From positions 248,001 to 312,000 of the forward strand of contig JAPVLO010000384.1 in the NCBI GenBank assembly GCA_027257055.1: 64,000 nt of DNA, read 5' to 3'. Under the pieces are notes generated by a model. That model was not told where the DNA came from and did not search any database. It was given only the letters and a program-made list of their open reading frames with translations. This document shows, piece after piece, positions 24,147-36,613 of this stretch. Numbering within the stretch: the first letter of the stretch is position 1; each line of letters begins with the position of its first letter. Both the position numbers and the translations under genes were made by a program. This stretch comes from Cephalopachus bancanus. Its lineage: Eukaryota > Chordata > Mammalia > Primates > Tarsiidae.

Positions 24147-24767
24147 CCAGCAGAAATCTGATAATAAAAGAAAATTCTGCCTTGGAGTGCTCACCGTCAT
24201 TTCAAGCAAGCGGTGATAAGCATGAGAAGATGAACGAAATGAAATGTCAAGTCAACCAGAGAACGCAAAAATCAGAACAGGTGGTTGACCATTACAGAAC
24301 TTGACAAATACCAGTTCTTTTTCAAAAACCACTGCTAAATCTGAAAACATGTCAGAAGATCTGTCTTCAGAGTTTGACAAGCAGGAGAAGAAAGTGTGGT
24401 CCTATTTCTTTAAAAGAGCCAAGCCTCAGAGATAAGATGGGGTGAACTGATGGATTCTGGTTGTTCTGAACTCTTCAAGCATAACAAGTCAAAACAGAAC
24501 CATAACTAGGATCAGAAAGAGGAAACAATTCATGAAAAAAACGTTCTTTTTTGGTTCTTTCCCGGAGTGTTGATTTGTCCATTCTTATGTTCAGATATAT
24601 GTATGTAAAATAGCTGTTTTGTAATGTTAAGCTTTAGAAATCATTTTGGTCTTCACATAACTCATCTTCCTGTTTATTTAAGTTTATTTCTACCTAATAG
24701 ACTTTATAATAGCTAGTAATCTTTTAACCAAATAAAACATTTTAATAAATAAAAAGTAAAACAAAAT
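24147..24767 (+). pseudogene. Retrocopy of an unidentified mRNA 3' end
   Basis: The insert is flanked by AAAATGGGTTATTTTT (24131-24146) and AAAAAGGGTTGTTTTT (24768-24783), 14 of 16 identical. It ends in AATAAA (24731), a further AATAAATAAA and an A-rich tail, so it is an L1-made, 5'-truncated copy of a polyadenylated RNA. A 51-codon frame is open from 24149 to a stop at 24302 (contains GDKHEKMNEMKCQVNQRTQK). A second frame, shifted by one base, runs 24304-24432 (contains EKKVWSYFFKRAKPQR, then TAA). Together they look like the C-terminus of a lysine-rich protein with one frameshift, followed by about 300 bp of 3' UTR. I do not recognise the parent gene. It could instead be a non-coding transcript. 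Confidence 0.75.
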
Positions 24768-24879
24768 AAAAAGGGTTGTTTTTTAAAAAAATTCCTTCAG
24801 AGATGCTTTGGATATAAAGTCACCTTTTAAAAGAAGTAAATGAACAGCTGAACATTTAGGAAAAGTGTCATGAGAAAGC

Positions 24880-25870
24880 ATTAGTCTTTCCATATATGAA
24901 AGCATATTGCAGTACTCTAATAATCAAAACAGTGTGGTACTAGAGCATGAACTAGGTAGGAGCTCTAGAGTAAACTATAAAACCCAGATGTATATCTAAA
25001 TATTGTGTTATAGGATATGTGACATTTTAAATCACAGGGAAAATAGATGACTCGGTGGATGGTTATTTCCTTATCATCTCTCAGTCATAAAACCCTTTAT
25101 AACCGAGAATCTCCACCACACAGGGATTCTGCAAATTACATTTCCCCGACTCCTGTACCAGTTGCTTCCTGTTGGGTTCTGCTAATCCAAGAAATTAGAG
25201 GAATATTAGTGAATGGGAAGGGGAGGGGGAGATTTCCTTTCTGCTTTGGTCTGTTTCTGGCAGGGTTGCTTTTGTGGCAGCTGTAGCCATAGTCTCGAAC
25301 CCTTCAGACCTCCCAGAACTAGTCTCGGGTGTCCAGTGAGCCTTCGGTATTCCCGACTAGCCCCGGTGCTGCAAGGGTCACCTGACAAAAAGTGAAGCGG
25401 CTCGCTTTAAACTGGATGGATTTCAGTTGGGTGGAACATTTAAATGGAGAAATTGGGGTAGAGGGAAAGAGGCACTAAATGAAAATCCAAAGAATCATTC
25501 ATCATCAAAGAGTGGGAAGCCTCTTTCTAATGTCGAGTCAATCGGGAGCCATAAAAGAAAAGACTGTGTCTGACTGATAACAGCAATATAAATTCTGCAT
25601 AGCACAAATGCCAAAAGCAAGGCCAAAATAAAAATAATGAGATAGGAAGAAATATTTGATGTACAGCTCATATCACAAATAACTAGTTTCTTTATGATAC
25701 AAAGAGTTCTTACGAATCAATAAGAGACCAATAATCCAACAGAAAACCAGGCAAAGAATAAGAGCAGACTAGTCACAAAAAAGAAAAAACAAATATCTCT
25801 AAAAACATTGGAAGAGGTGCTCATCAACCTCACTCTTAAGAGAAAATGTAAATGAAAACCAGTAGAAGAG
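24880..25870 (+). mobile_element. Old L1M fragments
   Basis: 24880-25010 (AATAATCAAAACAGTGTGGTACT) and 25490-25866 (AGAAATATTTGATGTACA, CAAAGAGTTCTTACGAATCAATAAG, CTCATCAACCTCACTCTTAAGAG) match ORF2-end landmarks. 25040-25480 between them is not L1 and was not identified. Confidence 0.6.
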
Positions 25871-26140
25871 CACTTTGGGAGGCGGAGGCAAGATGATTGC
25901 CTGAGCCCATGGGTTTGAGACTTGCCTGGGCAACATGGTGAGACCTCATCTCTACAATAAATTTTAAAAAATTAGCCAGGCATGGTGGTGCACACCTGTA
26001 GGTCTGACTACTTGGAAGGCTGAGGCGGAAGGATCGCCAGAGCTCAGCAGGTTGAAGCTGAGGTGGCCGTGAGTAGCATGTCACTGCCCTCCAGCCTGGG
26101 CGACAGAGTGAGATTCTGACTCAAAAAACAAAAAAACAAA
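25868..26140 (+). mobile_element. Alu SINE, class A, slightly 5'-truncated
   Basis: Starts at GCACTTTGGGAGGCGG. Ends in AAACAAAAAAACAAAAC. Confidence 0.9.
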
Positions 26141-26178
26141 ACACGATAGAAGATATCCGTTTCTAGAAGAAACAAAAA

Positions 26179-26489
26179 GTCCGGGCTCGGTGGCTCAGCC
26201 TGTAATCCCACACCTTTGGGAGGCTGAGGTGAGTGGATTGCCTGAGCCCTTGGGTTCCAGACCCGCCTGGGCAACTTGGCGAGACCTCATCTCTACAATA
26301 AATCAAAAATCAGCCGGACATGGTAGCGCGTGCCTGTAATTCCGGCTACTCAGAAGGCTGAGGCGGAAGGATCTCCGGAGCCCAGCAGGTCGAGGCTGCA
26401 GTGGTCGGGAGTGGCCACTGCACTCCAGTCTGGGTGACAGAGTGAGACTCCAACTCAAAAAAAAAATAAAAATAAAAATAAAAAAGATT
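26179..26489 (+). mobile_element. Alu SINE, class B
   Basis: CCGGGCTCGGTGGCTCAGCC start and GGCCACTGCACTCCAGTCTGG end; (AAAAAT)n tail. Confidence 0.93.
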
Positions 26490-27935
26490 TTAAAAATTCC
26501 ATGCTTATGAATTGGAAGAATCACATTGTTAAGATGTCCATCCAACCCAAGGCAATCTACAGATTTAATGCAATACCAACTAAATTACCAGCAGCATGCT
26601 TCTCAGACCTGGAAATGACAATACAGGAATTCATATGGAAACATAAACAACCACGAGTTGCCAAAACAATCCTCAGGGGAAAAAAAGCAGGAGGTATCAC
26701 ACTCCCAGACTTTAAATTCTATTATAAAGCTAAATAATCAAAGCAGCCTGATATTGGTACAAGAACAGGCATATAGACCAATGGAACAGAATAGAGATTC
26801 CAGAAGCAAAACCTCAATCTCAACCAACTCATCTTCGACAAAGCCTCCACCACCACCTACCACTGGGGAGAGGAGAACCTATTCAGTAAATGGTGCTGGG
26901 AAAACTCTCTGACCACATGTAGAAAATTAAAACAAAACCCCTACCTATCACCATACACAAAAATTAACTCTAAATGGATCAAAGTCCTAAACGTAAAACC
27001 TCAACTATAAGAACCTTAGAAAATGCAGGAGACATCCTTATGGATCTTGAACTGGCAACCAATTCCTGATCAAAACCCCAAGTGCCCATGCCATAGAAGA
27101 TAAGATAGACAAGTGGGACCTCATCAAACTGACAAACTTCTGCAAAGCCAAAGAAACCATCAAGAGAGCAGGGAAACAGCCCATGGACTGAAAAGAAATA
27201 TTTGCCAACTGTATGTCTGACAAAGGCCTAACATCTAAGATCTACAAGGAACTCAAATGTGCTGAAAAGAAAAAAACAAACAGCCCCATTACAAAGTGGG
27301 CTAAAGATATGAATAGACAGTTCTCAAAAGAAGACATATGAGCAGCCAACAGATACATGAAAAAATGCTCAGTCTCATGAGTCACTGAAGAAATCCAAAT
27401 GAAAACCACACTGAGATACCACCGAACTCCAGTCAGGATGGCCATCATCAATAACAAAAAACAACAGATGCTAGAGAGGATGCGGGGAAAGGGAACACTT
27501 CCTCACTGTTGGGGGGAGTGTAAACTAGTACAGCCTCTGTGGAAAACAGTGTGGCAATTCCTAAAAGATCTAAAAATTGACTTTCATGTGACCCCGCAAT
27601 CCCCCTACTGGGAATATACCCGCAAGAACTCAAAACACTCTGTAAAAAAGATACCTCCACACGTATGTTTATTGCAGCACTGTTTACAATAGCAAGAACA
27701 TGGAACCAACCGTGCTGCCCATCAAAAGAGGACTGGATTAAAAAAATGTGATACATATACAGGATGGAATATTACGCAGCCATAAAGAAGAACAAAATCA
27801 TGAACTTCACAGCAACCTGGATGGACTTAAAGTCTATAATACTGAGTGATCTTTCACAGAAACAAAGAACTGGATATCACATGTTCTTGCTCATAAGCGG
27901 AACTTGAACAACTATCGTAACATACAATTTTTTAA
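26490..27935 (+). mobile_element. L1 ORF2 fragment lacking a 3' UTR
   Basis: About 1.4 kb of ORF2 C-terminal coding sequence with broken frames ([39 protein letters not shown] then stop). It ends just after the ORF2 end (GGAACTTGAACAACTATCG). The 3' UTR and poly(A) are absent, unlike the other L1s here. Confidence 0.9.
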
Positions 27936-28445
27936 ATATATGACCTTCACCCCCTAGAGTAACATTTTCATGTTTTGTCTGCTTTTTGGACTCAGTTTTA
28001 CTCCTGGATCAGAGCAACAAGCTCCGTTCACACACTTGTCTTGTTTTACAATGACCACATGATTCCCGAACACACGATGACAATAAGACTCCACCTCAAA
28101 AGAGGTACAGGAATGACACTTTATCAAAAACTAAACATTTTTGAACACTTGGGGAGAAGGGAAGCCCTCTCCCATGAATCCTTGAAGAAATGTGCATGCA
28201 AGTTACAACAGATCATGGAATAAGCTTTCAAGCACTAGCTTAAGGGTAGGTATCTGAACGGAGGACTGCATTCCCTGCCTAACCACCTTCACTTGGATGC
28301 GGGAGCAACATTAAAAATAAAGTTGGACAAAGTCAGCGAAGAAAATGAGCAACCCTGCCCTCATCAGTCATCTGGGAGCAGGTGGAATTCGCGTCATAAC
28401 ATCAGAGAAGAATTCCAGTAGAGAGAGGTGCCAAAGCTGTTTAGC
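27936..28445. other. Unique sequence
   Basis: No repeat or exon recognised. Confidence 0.5.
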
Positions 28446-28456
28446 AATAGACAGGA

Positions 28457-28731
28457 GCTCAGCCTGTCATCCCAGCACTTTGGGAGGCCGAGGCGAGTGG
28501 ATGGCCTGAGCCCGTGGGTTCGAGACCCACCCGGGCAACTTGGCGAGACCTCGTCTCTACGATAAATAAAAAATTAGCCAGGCATGGTAGTGTGCGCCTG
28601 TAGTTCCAGCTACTTGGGAGGCTGAGGCGGAAGGATCGCCAGAGTCCAGCAGGTCGAGGCTGCAGTGGCCAGGAGCATGCCACTGCACTCCAGTCTAGGT
28701 GACAGAGTGAGACTCCAACTCAAAAAAAAAA
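28457..28731 (+). mobile_element. Alu SINE, 5'-truncated by a few bases
   Basis: Flanked by AATAGACAGGA (28446) and AATAGGCAGGA (28732). Confidence 0.92.
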
Positions 28732-28838
28732 AATAGGCAGGAAATATTCAGGGGATCTCAGGTTGGAGGGGACATCGAGGGAGGAAGCTGAACGGTGAGC
28801 AGGGCTGGGCCCCTAAAGCCTCAGAACAGCAGGAAGCC

Positions 28839-29144
28839 AGGCCGGGCGTGGTGGCTCACGCCTATAATCCCAGCACTTTGGGAGGTCGAGGTGAGAGGAC
28901 TTCCTGTGCCTTTGGGTTCGAGACCAGCCTGGGCAACTTGGTGAGACCTCTTCTCTGCAAAAAAAAAAAAAATTAACCAGGTGTGGTGGTGTGTGCCTGT
29001 AGTTCCAGCTCCTTAGAAGGCTGAGGTGGAAGGATCCCCTGAGCCCAGTAGGTTGAGGCTGTGGTGGCTGTGAGCACACCACTGCACTCCAGCCTGGGCA
29101 ACAGAGTGAGACTCCGACTCAACCAAAAAAAACCAAAAACAAAA
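28839..29144 (+). mobile_element. Alu SINE, class A, full length
   Basis: Flanked by AACAGCAGGAAGCC (28825) and AACAGTAGAGAGCC (29145). Tail of CCAAAAA units. Confidence 0.94.
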
Positions 29145-29159
29145 AACAGTAGAGAGCCT

Positions 29160-30004
29160 CTGAGGGTTTCCAGCAGAAAGAGACTTGATCCCGTTTGCAT
29201 TACCAGTTAAAAATCTTGCATAACTTGTGGCCAGGATGCCCAGAGGGGCACTACGGGCTGGAGACCATGTTTCTCCAGCTCCATGAGGTCAGGGACTCTG
29301 GCTAACTCTTCTACCACATTCTCTCCCTTGCCTAGCCGGCATTCCAGAAGGGCCTGTCGGTCACTTCCTTGCCAGTGGCATCCACTGTCATGGGGAGGTC
29401 TGTAATCAATCCAAATAACTAGACTGTTGTTGATCTCTGAGCTGTAGGCAGACAGCAGTGTGACACCTGTGAGGGCCACCTCTAGAAGGCAGTGACACCG
29501 GGATGGGATCTCATAACCACCTGAGGCTTCACCACTCATGCCGGTACAGCTTTGGAGAGAAAGAAAAGAAAGGCAATGTTCAGAGCTTCTCTGGCTCCAC
29601 TCTCCAGTGACCTGGAAGTGTCTCTGGTCAGAAAGTGTCCATTCCTTTTCAAGTGAGGACTTTGTGCAGGTAACTGGCAGTCAGCACCCCCTGCACTTTC
29701 AGGAGCATGTGTAATGTCACAACTATCTAGAAGCAATCGTGTCGGACATTGCAGAGATAACCACGACTTAGGGCTCACACTCTTGGGTGCAACATTGATC
29801 TTCTCTGCACTCAAATGCTTGTCCTCACTCTTCACAAAGCACTTAATAACATTCAAAGGGTAGCTTAATGTCCTGGAATATAAAGTCAGGAAAATAGTGG
29901 CTTAAATGTGACACTTTGAGATTTCTTTCTCTCCGATTGTATCTCTCCCACCCCCAAGAATGTTAGACCTCAAAGAGAAAAATGATAAAGTAGAACTCTT
30001 ACTT
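29160..30004. other. Unique sequence
   Basis: No supported exon or repeat. Confidence 0.5.
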
Positions 30005-30017
30005 AAAAAGTAAGTCC

Positions 30018-30316
30018 TGGCCAGGTGTGGTGCCTCACCCCTAAAATCCCAGCACTTTGGGAGGCTGAGGTGAGAGGACTGCCTGAGCCCATGGGTTCGA
30101 GACCAGCCTGGGCAACTTGGTGAGACTTCATCTCCACAATAAATCAAAAATTAACCAGGCACGGTAGCACATGCCTGTAGTTCCAGCTACTTGGAAGGCT
30201 GAGTTGGAAGGATCGCCTGAGCCCAGCAGGTCGAGGCTGTGGTGGCCTTGAGCGTGCCACTGCACACTAGCTTGGGTGACAGAGTGAGACTCCCACTCAA
30301 AAAAAAAAAAAAAAAA
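30018..30316 (+). mobile_element. Alu SINE, class A
   Basis: Full dimer with a long A tail. AAAAAGTAAGTCC (30005) and AAAAAGGAAGTCC (30317) flank it. Confidence 0.94.
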
Positions 30317-30426
30317 AAAAAGGAAGTCCCTAAAAGGTCCTAATCTAACTGAAGTACCAGCACACACTGATCAATTTAACGGTATGAAAAACCTACTACA
30401 TAAACAATATTAAAATTAAAATTCCG

Positions 30427-30722
30427 AGCCGGGCTCCGTGGCTCAGCCTGTAATCCCACGCCTTTGGGAGGCTGAGGTGAGTGGATTGCCTGAGCCCATG
30501 GGTTAGAGACCCGCCTGGGCAGCAAGACCTCATCTCTACCATAAATCAAAAAATCAGCCGGGCACGGTAGCGCATGCCTGTAATTCCGGCTACTCGGAAG
30601 GCTGAGGCGGAAGGATCACCGGAGCCCAGCAGGTCGAGGCTGCGGTGGCCGGGAGCGGCCACTGCACTCCAGTCTGGGTGACAGAGTGAGACTCCGACTG
30701 AAAAAAAATAAAAATAAAAAAA
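30427..30722 (+). mobile_element. Alu SINE, class B, near consensus
   Basis: Perfect 10-bp duplication TAAAATTCCG at 30417-30426 and 30723-30732. Confidence 0.95.
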
Positions 30723-30805
30723 TAAAATTCCGCACTTCTTATGATGAACAAACTAAACAGCCAGATGCTTTTAAATAAAAATAAAATGTAAGACTTATTT
30801 TAAAC

Positions 30806-30934
30806 TGAGTGTGGTGGCTCACACCTGTAATCCTAGAACTTTAGGAGGCAGAGGCAGAAAGATTGCTTGAGGCCAGGAGTTTGAGATTAGCATGGCAACA
30901 TAAAAAGACACCGTATCTATCTTTAAAAAAAAAA
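30806..30934 (+). mobile_element. Free left Alu monomer (FLAM-like)
   Basis: A single left arm (GAGTGTGGTGGCTCACACC to AAAGACACCGTATC) with a poly-A tail and no right arm. AGACTTATTTTAAA before and AAGCTTATTTCAAT after are a diverged target-site duplication. Confidence 0.8.
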
Positions 30935-30944
30935 AAGCTTATTT

Positions 30945-31957
30945 CAATATCTCTAGAAGTAAAAGTTAACTATTTTTTTAAACAGAGGTTGAATAAAATT
31001 AATTAGATAAATTGAAACTAGCTCTAAAATTTAAAAAATGAAATTAAAAAATCAGAATGAATTACACAAAGTAAGAGTAAACAGTGTCTTAAAAATTTCT
31101 TCATACATCTAACGTATGGACTGGGTTGCAAAAAAATTTACGATGTGTTACTATGATTTATAAAACTGAAAAACACTAACCCAGAGAAATTTTAATCATA
31201 GCTTTATGAAACACCAGCAGCCAATCTGTCTAGAAATAATGATCTGACTCGTTAATCGAAAACCTGAATTTAAATAATCTTAATTAATTAAATTAATTAA
31301 AAACCTGAATTTTTAAAAATACTTAAATTTTTGAAAATAAGTCTTGATTCACCCTAAAAAAATTGCATAGAATATTACAAAGGAAAAGAGCTCGTCAGGT
31401 TATACAATGGGAAGATAACACAACGTGAAAAAGTTTATAATCTCTTTTCTAGAACATTGCATTTAAGACAATTTTATGTTCAATCTGATGCACAATGGAA
31501 TAAGTCACTTCTCTCAGCTTAATAGAAATTAGTTGTTCTAATTTCTAATTTGTTTCAGAACAGTTTTTTATTATTTATAATATACCTTAAATCGTGTGTC
31601 TAAGCACCAAAGGACATTCACTTCTTTCTAGATCTACAATGATGAAACAATAAAGAACCAGAAATGATTTTTCTACAATGATAGCCATGAAATTCTCACA
31701 AAGCACAGTGAAATCATCTGTAATCTTCTACAAACTTGTGTATATAAATATACTGCCATATGTTTTTTATCCTCCTGATTTTCAAAAAAAATGCGTATTA
31801 AAATATTTTTGACAAGAATACAAATTCTTCTGGTCTCCCACAGGGGTTTCTAACTAGAGATTTTAAAATATAGTCTGTATACAATATTGCAGATTATAAC
31901 ATTGATTACAATGTTGAACACAGTTATTCTGTAATAAAAGTTAATATGAAGTTTCTT
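30945..31957. other. AT-rich unique sequence
   Basis: No gene. A (TTAA)-rich stretch near 31280-31310 sits between two copies of AAAACCTGAATTT. Confidence 0.5.
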
Positions 31958-31970
31958 AAAAGTTAAATAA

Positions 31971-32259
31971 GCCGGGCTCGGTGGCTCAGCCTGTAATCCC
32001 GTACCTTTGGGAGGCTGAGGTGAGTGGATTGCCTGAGCCCGCGGGTTCGTGACCCACCTGGGCAACTTGGCGAGACCTCATCTCTACAATAAATCAAAAA
32101 ATCAGCCAGGCGTGATAGCACACGCCTGTAGTTCCAGCTACTTGGAAGGCTGAGGTGGAAGGATCACCGGAGCCCAACAGGATGAGGCTGCCGTGGCCGG
32201 GAGCGGCCACTGCACTCCAGTCTGGGCGACAGAGTGAGACTCCAACTAAAAAAAAAAAA
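31971..32259 (+). mobile_element. Alu SINE, class B
   Basis: AAAAGTTAAATAA (31958) and AAAAGTTAAAAAA (32260) flank a class B dimer. Confidence 0.94.
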
Positions 32260-32460
32260 AAAAGTTAAAAAAAAAAAAAAATCCAGAAAAAAATAGATGT
32301 TTGTCCTTTGTAAATGCCAAGCCAGGAGTTAATTACATTCTATTAAAGAAGAAAAGAAGCATGCAGATTTTAATTATTTCAGAACACAGTTCATCTTACA
32401 CATTGTTTTCAGGTTAAAAAAAAAGTTTGCTAATTTGAATATAAAAGAATGTACATATCG

Positions 32461-32764
32461 TTTTTTTTGTTTTTTTCTTTTTGTTTTTTTTGAGTTGGAG
32501 TCTCACTCTGTCGCCCAGACTGGAGTGCAGTGGCCGCTCCCGGTCACCGCAGCCTTGACCTGCTGGGCTCCGGCGATCCTTCCGCCTCAGTCTTCCAAGT
32601 AGCTGGAACTACAGGTGCGCGCTACCACGCCCGGCTGATTTTTTGATTTATTGTAGAGATGAGGTCTCGCTGCCCAGGCGGGTCTCGAACCCACGGGCTC
32701 AGGCAATCCACTCACCTCAGCCTCCCAAAGGCGCGGGATTACAGGCTGAGCCACAGAACCCGGC
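32461..32764 (-). mobile_element. Alu SINE, class B
   Basis: Reverse class B dimer with a T-rich head. ACATATCGTTTT before and ACATATAGTTTT after are the likely duplication. It faces the class B Alu at 31971. Confidence 0.93.
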
Positions 32765-32769
32765 AGACA

Positions 32770-33780
32770 TATAGTTTTTAATGTAACACACACACATACA
32801 TGAAACACACATACACTTTCTTTTGTTATTCCAAGATGGTAGGATCTATATAACATGCCCTCTCAGGGAAGACCCCTTTAAGGTTCAAAAACAGTAACAC
32901 CACTGTTCAAAAAGTCACTCACTTTCTTTGGTACAAGTATGGGTTTTGAACGTGTCAGTTTCCCGTATCTGCTTAGGAATACACAAACCCTTGGTTTATT
33001 GCTGGTTTCCTCATAAAATAACTAATGCCCATAAAACCATGGAGTTGCAAATGTACTTTCATTATTTCTATCTTTAAAGAGCAGAGAGGCTGCACAGATT
33101 TGTATACGTTGTCTCATGTTTCCTTTCAGGCCTTTGATCAGAAAATGTTTAACACCAGAGTTAGTATTCTAGAGATTAATGGCTGCTGTTTGGAAAAGTT
33201 AGCCGAAGTCCTTGCCTGCCAATACCAACATACAGATAGTTGAAGTCCAAAACTGTGTCCACAGATTAGGATTGCATGTGAGCTGAAAAGACCCAAGAGA
33301 CAATTCTCTTCTTCAATCAGTTTCTGTCCTCTGTTTTGATTACGCACTAACATCACAGTGAAGAATTTTAATACTTTTTATCAGTGCCCTACTTTCCATC
33401 ATAAACACAGAGTTCAAATTAAAATATTTCTCTGGTGACAGCCATATGACTCAAAGGCCTCGGAGCACTTCATTGTTTTGAAGCTGGTCTGTGACAGGTT
33501 CATGTGGTGCGTATGAAGTCAAATTTAAACCCCCAGCGAGTTACTTTGCAGAGAAAAAAACTCCAGCGACGTGTCTGCATTTGAAACTTCCACCTGGCAA
33601 ACCCAAAGATACCACAGATGGCATTAGGTCCAGAAAAAGTACTCTGTTACCACTGCACCAGGAGAGGGGCTCTTGAGGACCCCCTGGAGCCAAAGGAAGG
33701 GAAGACCAGGAGAAAGTCCCTCAGAAAGGATAATTCTTCATCACCAGGGCTTTGCCCAGTGATGTCCGAGATTGTCACTG
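32770..33780. other. Unique sequence
   Basis: Only a short ACACAC stretch near 32790; no gene recognised. Confidence 0.5.
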
Positions 33781-33782
33781 GA

Positions 33783-34071
33783 GGCCGGGCACAGTGGTTT
33801 GTGCCTGTAATCCCAATACTTTGGGAGGCCGAGGTGAGAGGATTGCCTGAGCCTAGGGGTTTGAGACCAGCCTGGGCAACTTGGCAAGACCTCGTCTCTA
33901 CAATAAATAAAAAATTAGCTGGGTGTGGTGGCACGCACCTGTGGTTCCAGCTACTTGGAAGGCTGAGGCAGAAGGCCCAGCAGGTCGAGGCTGCGGTGGC
34001 CGTGAGCGTGCCACTGCCCTCCAGCCTGGGCAACAGAGTGAGACTCCAACTAAAAAAAAAAAAAAAAAAAA
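33783..34071 (+). mobile_element. Alu SINE, class A
   Basis: Full dimer with a 15-bp-scale deletion in the right arm (GGCAGAAGGCCCAGCAGG). Confidence 0.93.
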
Positions 34072-34074
34072 TCC

Positions 34075-36130
34075 CAGTTTCAGTGTCTTGACCAGTTTGA
34101 TAACGGCACTGGCATAAGTCACTGCTTACAATTGGTTTCCATTGTTCAGGTTGTTAAAATCCAGCTGAGAAGCCTGAAAACAGAGCGAGCCGCAGTTGAG
34201 ATGAGGTAGACCTTTGAAGGGAAACCAAATATCAATCCATGCTGTGATTTAGAGACCAAAAGAGATATCTCAAGTTTTGTACATTTCAAAATGTGTCATT
34301 TGGGTATGGAAAAAGATTCTATTGGCAAATCCTTGCTGCTGCTTCTCTCTTCCAGTGAATTTGCTCTTCAACTTGGACTGCTAAAACAATAGCAGGATAT
34401 TATTTTTCTGGCATACAGTAGGCCCTCGATACACATTTGTTGGTTTGATGTGATTTAAAACCATTCGCCTTCATTCTTCAGCCCAGGGTATAATTATTAA
34501 AAAGCAAAAGGCTAAAACAATAGATACCACAATTTTTTAGGAAGTGCACTGAAAGGAAAGAACACAAGCATATGGAGAACATTTCCTTGTTCAGAGAAAT
34601 CCTCTTGTACAGCACAAGTCTAGATCTGTCCCCTCCCCTGGGCTGCAGACCTGGCCATGTTCTACCCAACATCTCTCCAAAGTCCTTCCAGAGTTACAGA
34701 TTCATCATGCTCAAGTCCTGCTGCGTTTTATCTGCATTTCTCATCACACTCATCTGTACAAACTAACTTTATCAAAAATAGCACCCTTGTAGCGAGAGCA
34801 CAGTCCCAAATAACTGAGAAACATTGCACAGGTAAGTTGGAATATTCAGATACAGTTCTGTGTGCTGAAGAAATAGAGACCATTTCCAGTGAGAAATGCA
34901 GGCTACAGCCATGAAGGGGAAATGGCCATCTTTCACACGTCACACCTGCGAAGCACCTTCCCATGTCCAGAATCTCATAAAATAATAAAAAAGTTTATTT
35001 TATCAGAGTTTTCAAATTAATATGTGCTTTTTTACATTTCTTAATCAAAGTAAAAGCCCTCCCCTACAGTGCCAGTGAGTGCTTTATTCTCACTACAGAG
35101 AAGCCAACTTTCCGATTCTATTAGGAGCCCTAAACGTATTCTGCTTGAAACAATGAAAATCAGACACTAAAGCTCTTTGCCAAATACTGACAATAGTCCT
35201 GAACACATGAGATTCTGAAGTTCCACAAAGCATCAGATCTGGTCTTGATTTTAATCAGAGAGCAACCTGTCTCTCTGCTGCCTCCCAAGCTTGGCAGACA
35301 TATACCAGCACACTGACCATTTTGCAGGTGTGAGGTTTCACTGGGCAGCTCCCTCGGGGTGACCTCAGCCTGAGTCTCTAAAGATGGAGCGAATTAAGTG
35401 CAGGTGAGTCATCCGTTTAAAAAGCCGTAGAGGGCAACTAAAAGCCTCATTCTTCAGAAGCACAGGGATTCTACTGGAGGCCTTCCCGTGTGACAAGTGG
35501 AACTCGTTTAGGAAAAGAAAAGCCATCTCTGAAGGAAAAAGCAATGAATGGGACCCTTGTGGGACAAATCTATTGTGTCTTGTTGCACTAGGTAATCCCA
35601 TCTGAACTACTTATCGCTATCCTCAACGGAGTTATGACATCACCTGTTGAAGGTGACAGAAAAGTAGAATGATAGCATTGTACAGGAATGTCATTGTAAA
35701 TATTTATGATCATACTGCAAATTCAATAATAATATTATATGCTATCATACTTACACTTTCTCTAAATACTTCAAAGAGTCTTACATACATTAAAAAATAA
35801 ATCTTAGATTAAAAAAAATAAATGATTTAAAAAAATCAATCTTATGATTGCCTCACAGGGGGTTTGAATATGAAGACATTCCGAGATTAATTACCAGTTA
35901 CAAACAAACTAACATGGACTTGCCTAGTCTTTTTCCAGGCACGACGAGGCGTACGGAAGAAGCAGAAGACAGAGCTCCTTGTCTCAGAAAGTTGTTTTGG
36001 GCAGCAAGATATAAGTACATGAAATGCTCAGGGAATGTGTACGTGTGAGACGCTGTGGTTCCCACTTGCACCAGAACGACGCAGGATTTCACGACAGGAG
36101 ACAGACAAGTGTTGGAGAGAAAGTAATTAG
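34075..36130. other. Unique sequence, 2 kb
   Basis: Mostly unassigned. 34385-34450 (GGCATACAGTAGGCCCTCGATACACATTTGTTGG) resembles an L2 3' end in plus orientation. No exon supported. Confidence 0.45.
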
Positions 36131-36145
36131 AAAAGACTTCACAGC

Positions 36146-36444
36146 CGGGCTGGGTGACTCAGCCTGTAATCACACGCTTTGGAAGGCTGAGGTGAGTGGA
36201 TTGCCTGAGCCCGCGGGTTCGAGACCCGCCTGGGCAACTTGGCGAGACCTCATCTCTACGATAAATCAAAAAATTAGCCAGGTGTGGTAACGCGCGCCTG
36301 TAGTTCCAGCTACTTGGAAGGCTGAGGCGGAAGGATCGCCGGAGCCCAGCAGGTCGAGGCTGCGGTGGCCAGGAGCGGCCACTGCACTCCAGTCTGGGCG
36401 ACAGAGTGAGACTCCAACTCAAAAAAAAAAAAGAAAAAGAAAAG
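36146..36444 (+). mobile_element. Alu SINE, class B
   Basis: AAAGACTTCACAG (36133-36145) and AAAGGCTTCACAG (36445-36457) flank it. Confidence 0.95.
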
Positions 36445-36572
36445 AAAGGCTTCACAGACAAGGGACATTCCCTAAGGAATACTGACTGGCACAGGAAGTA
36501 TGGGATAGGACGAGGACAAATCCATGTCCTGAGTTTCCCAATTTCTATCTTGTGGGTCTTGTGCGGTGGTAA

Positions 36573-36574
<2 letters not shown>

Positions 36575-36613
<39 letters not shown>

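Noticed and set aside
24140..24160. TTATTTTTCCAG read as a splice acceptor of a nested plus-strand gene
   Set aside because: The same bases form the left target-site duplication of the retrocopy, and the right duplication confirms an insertion.
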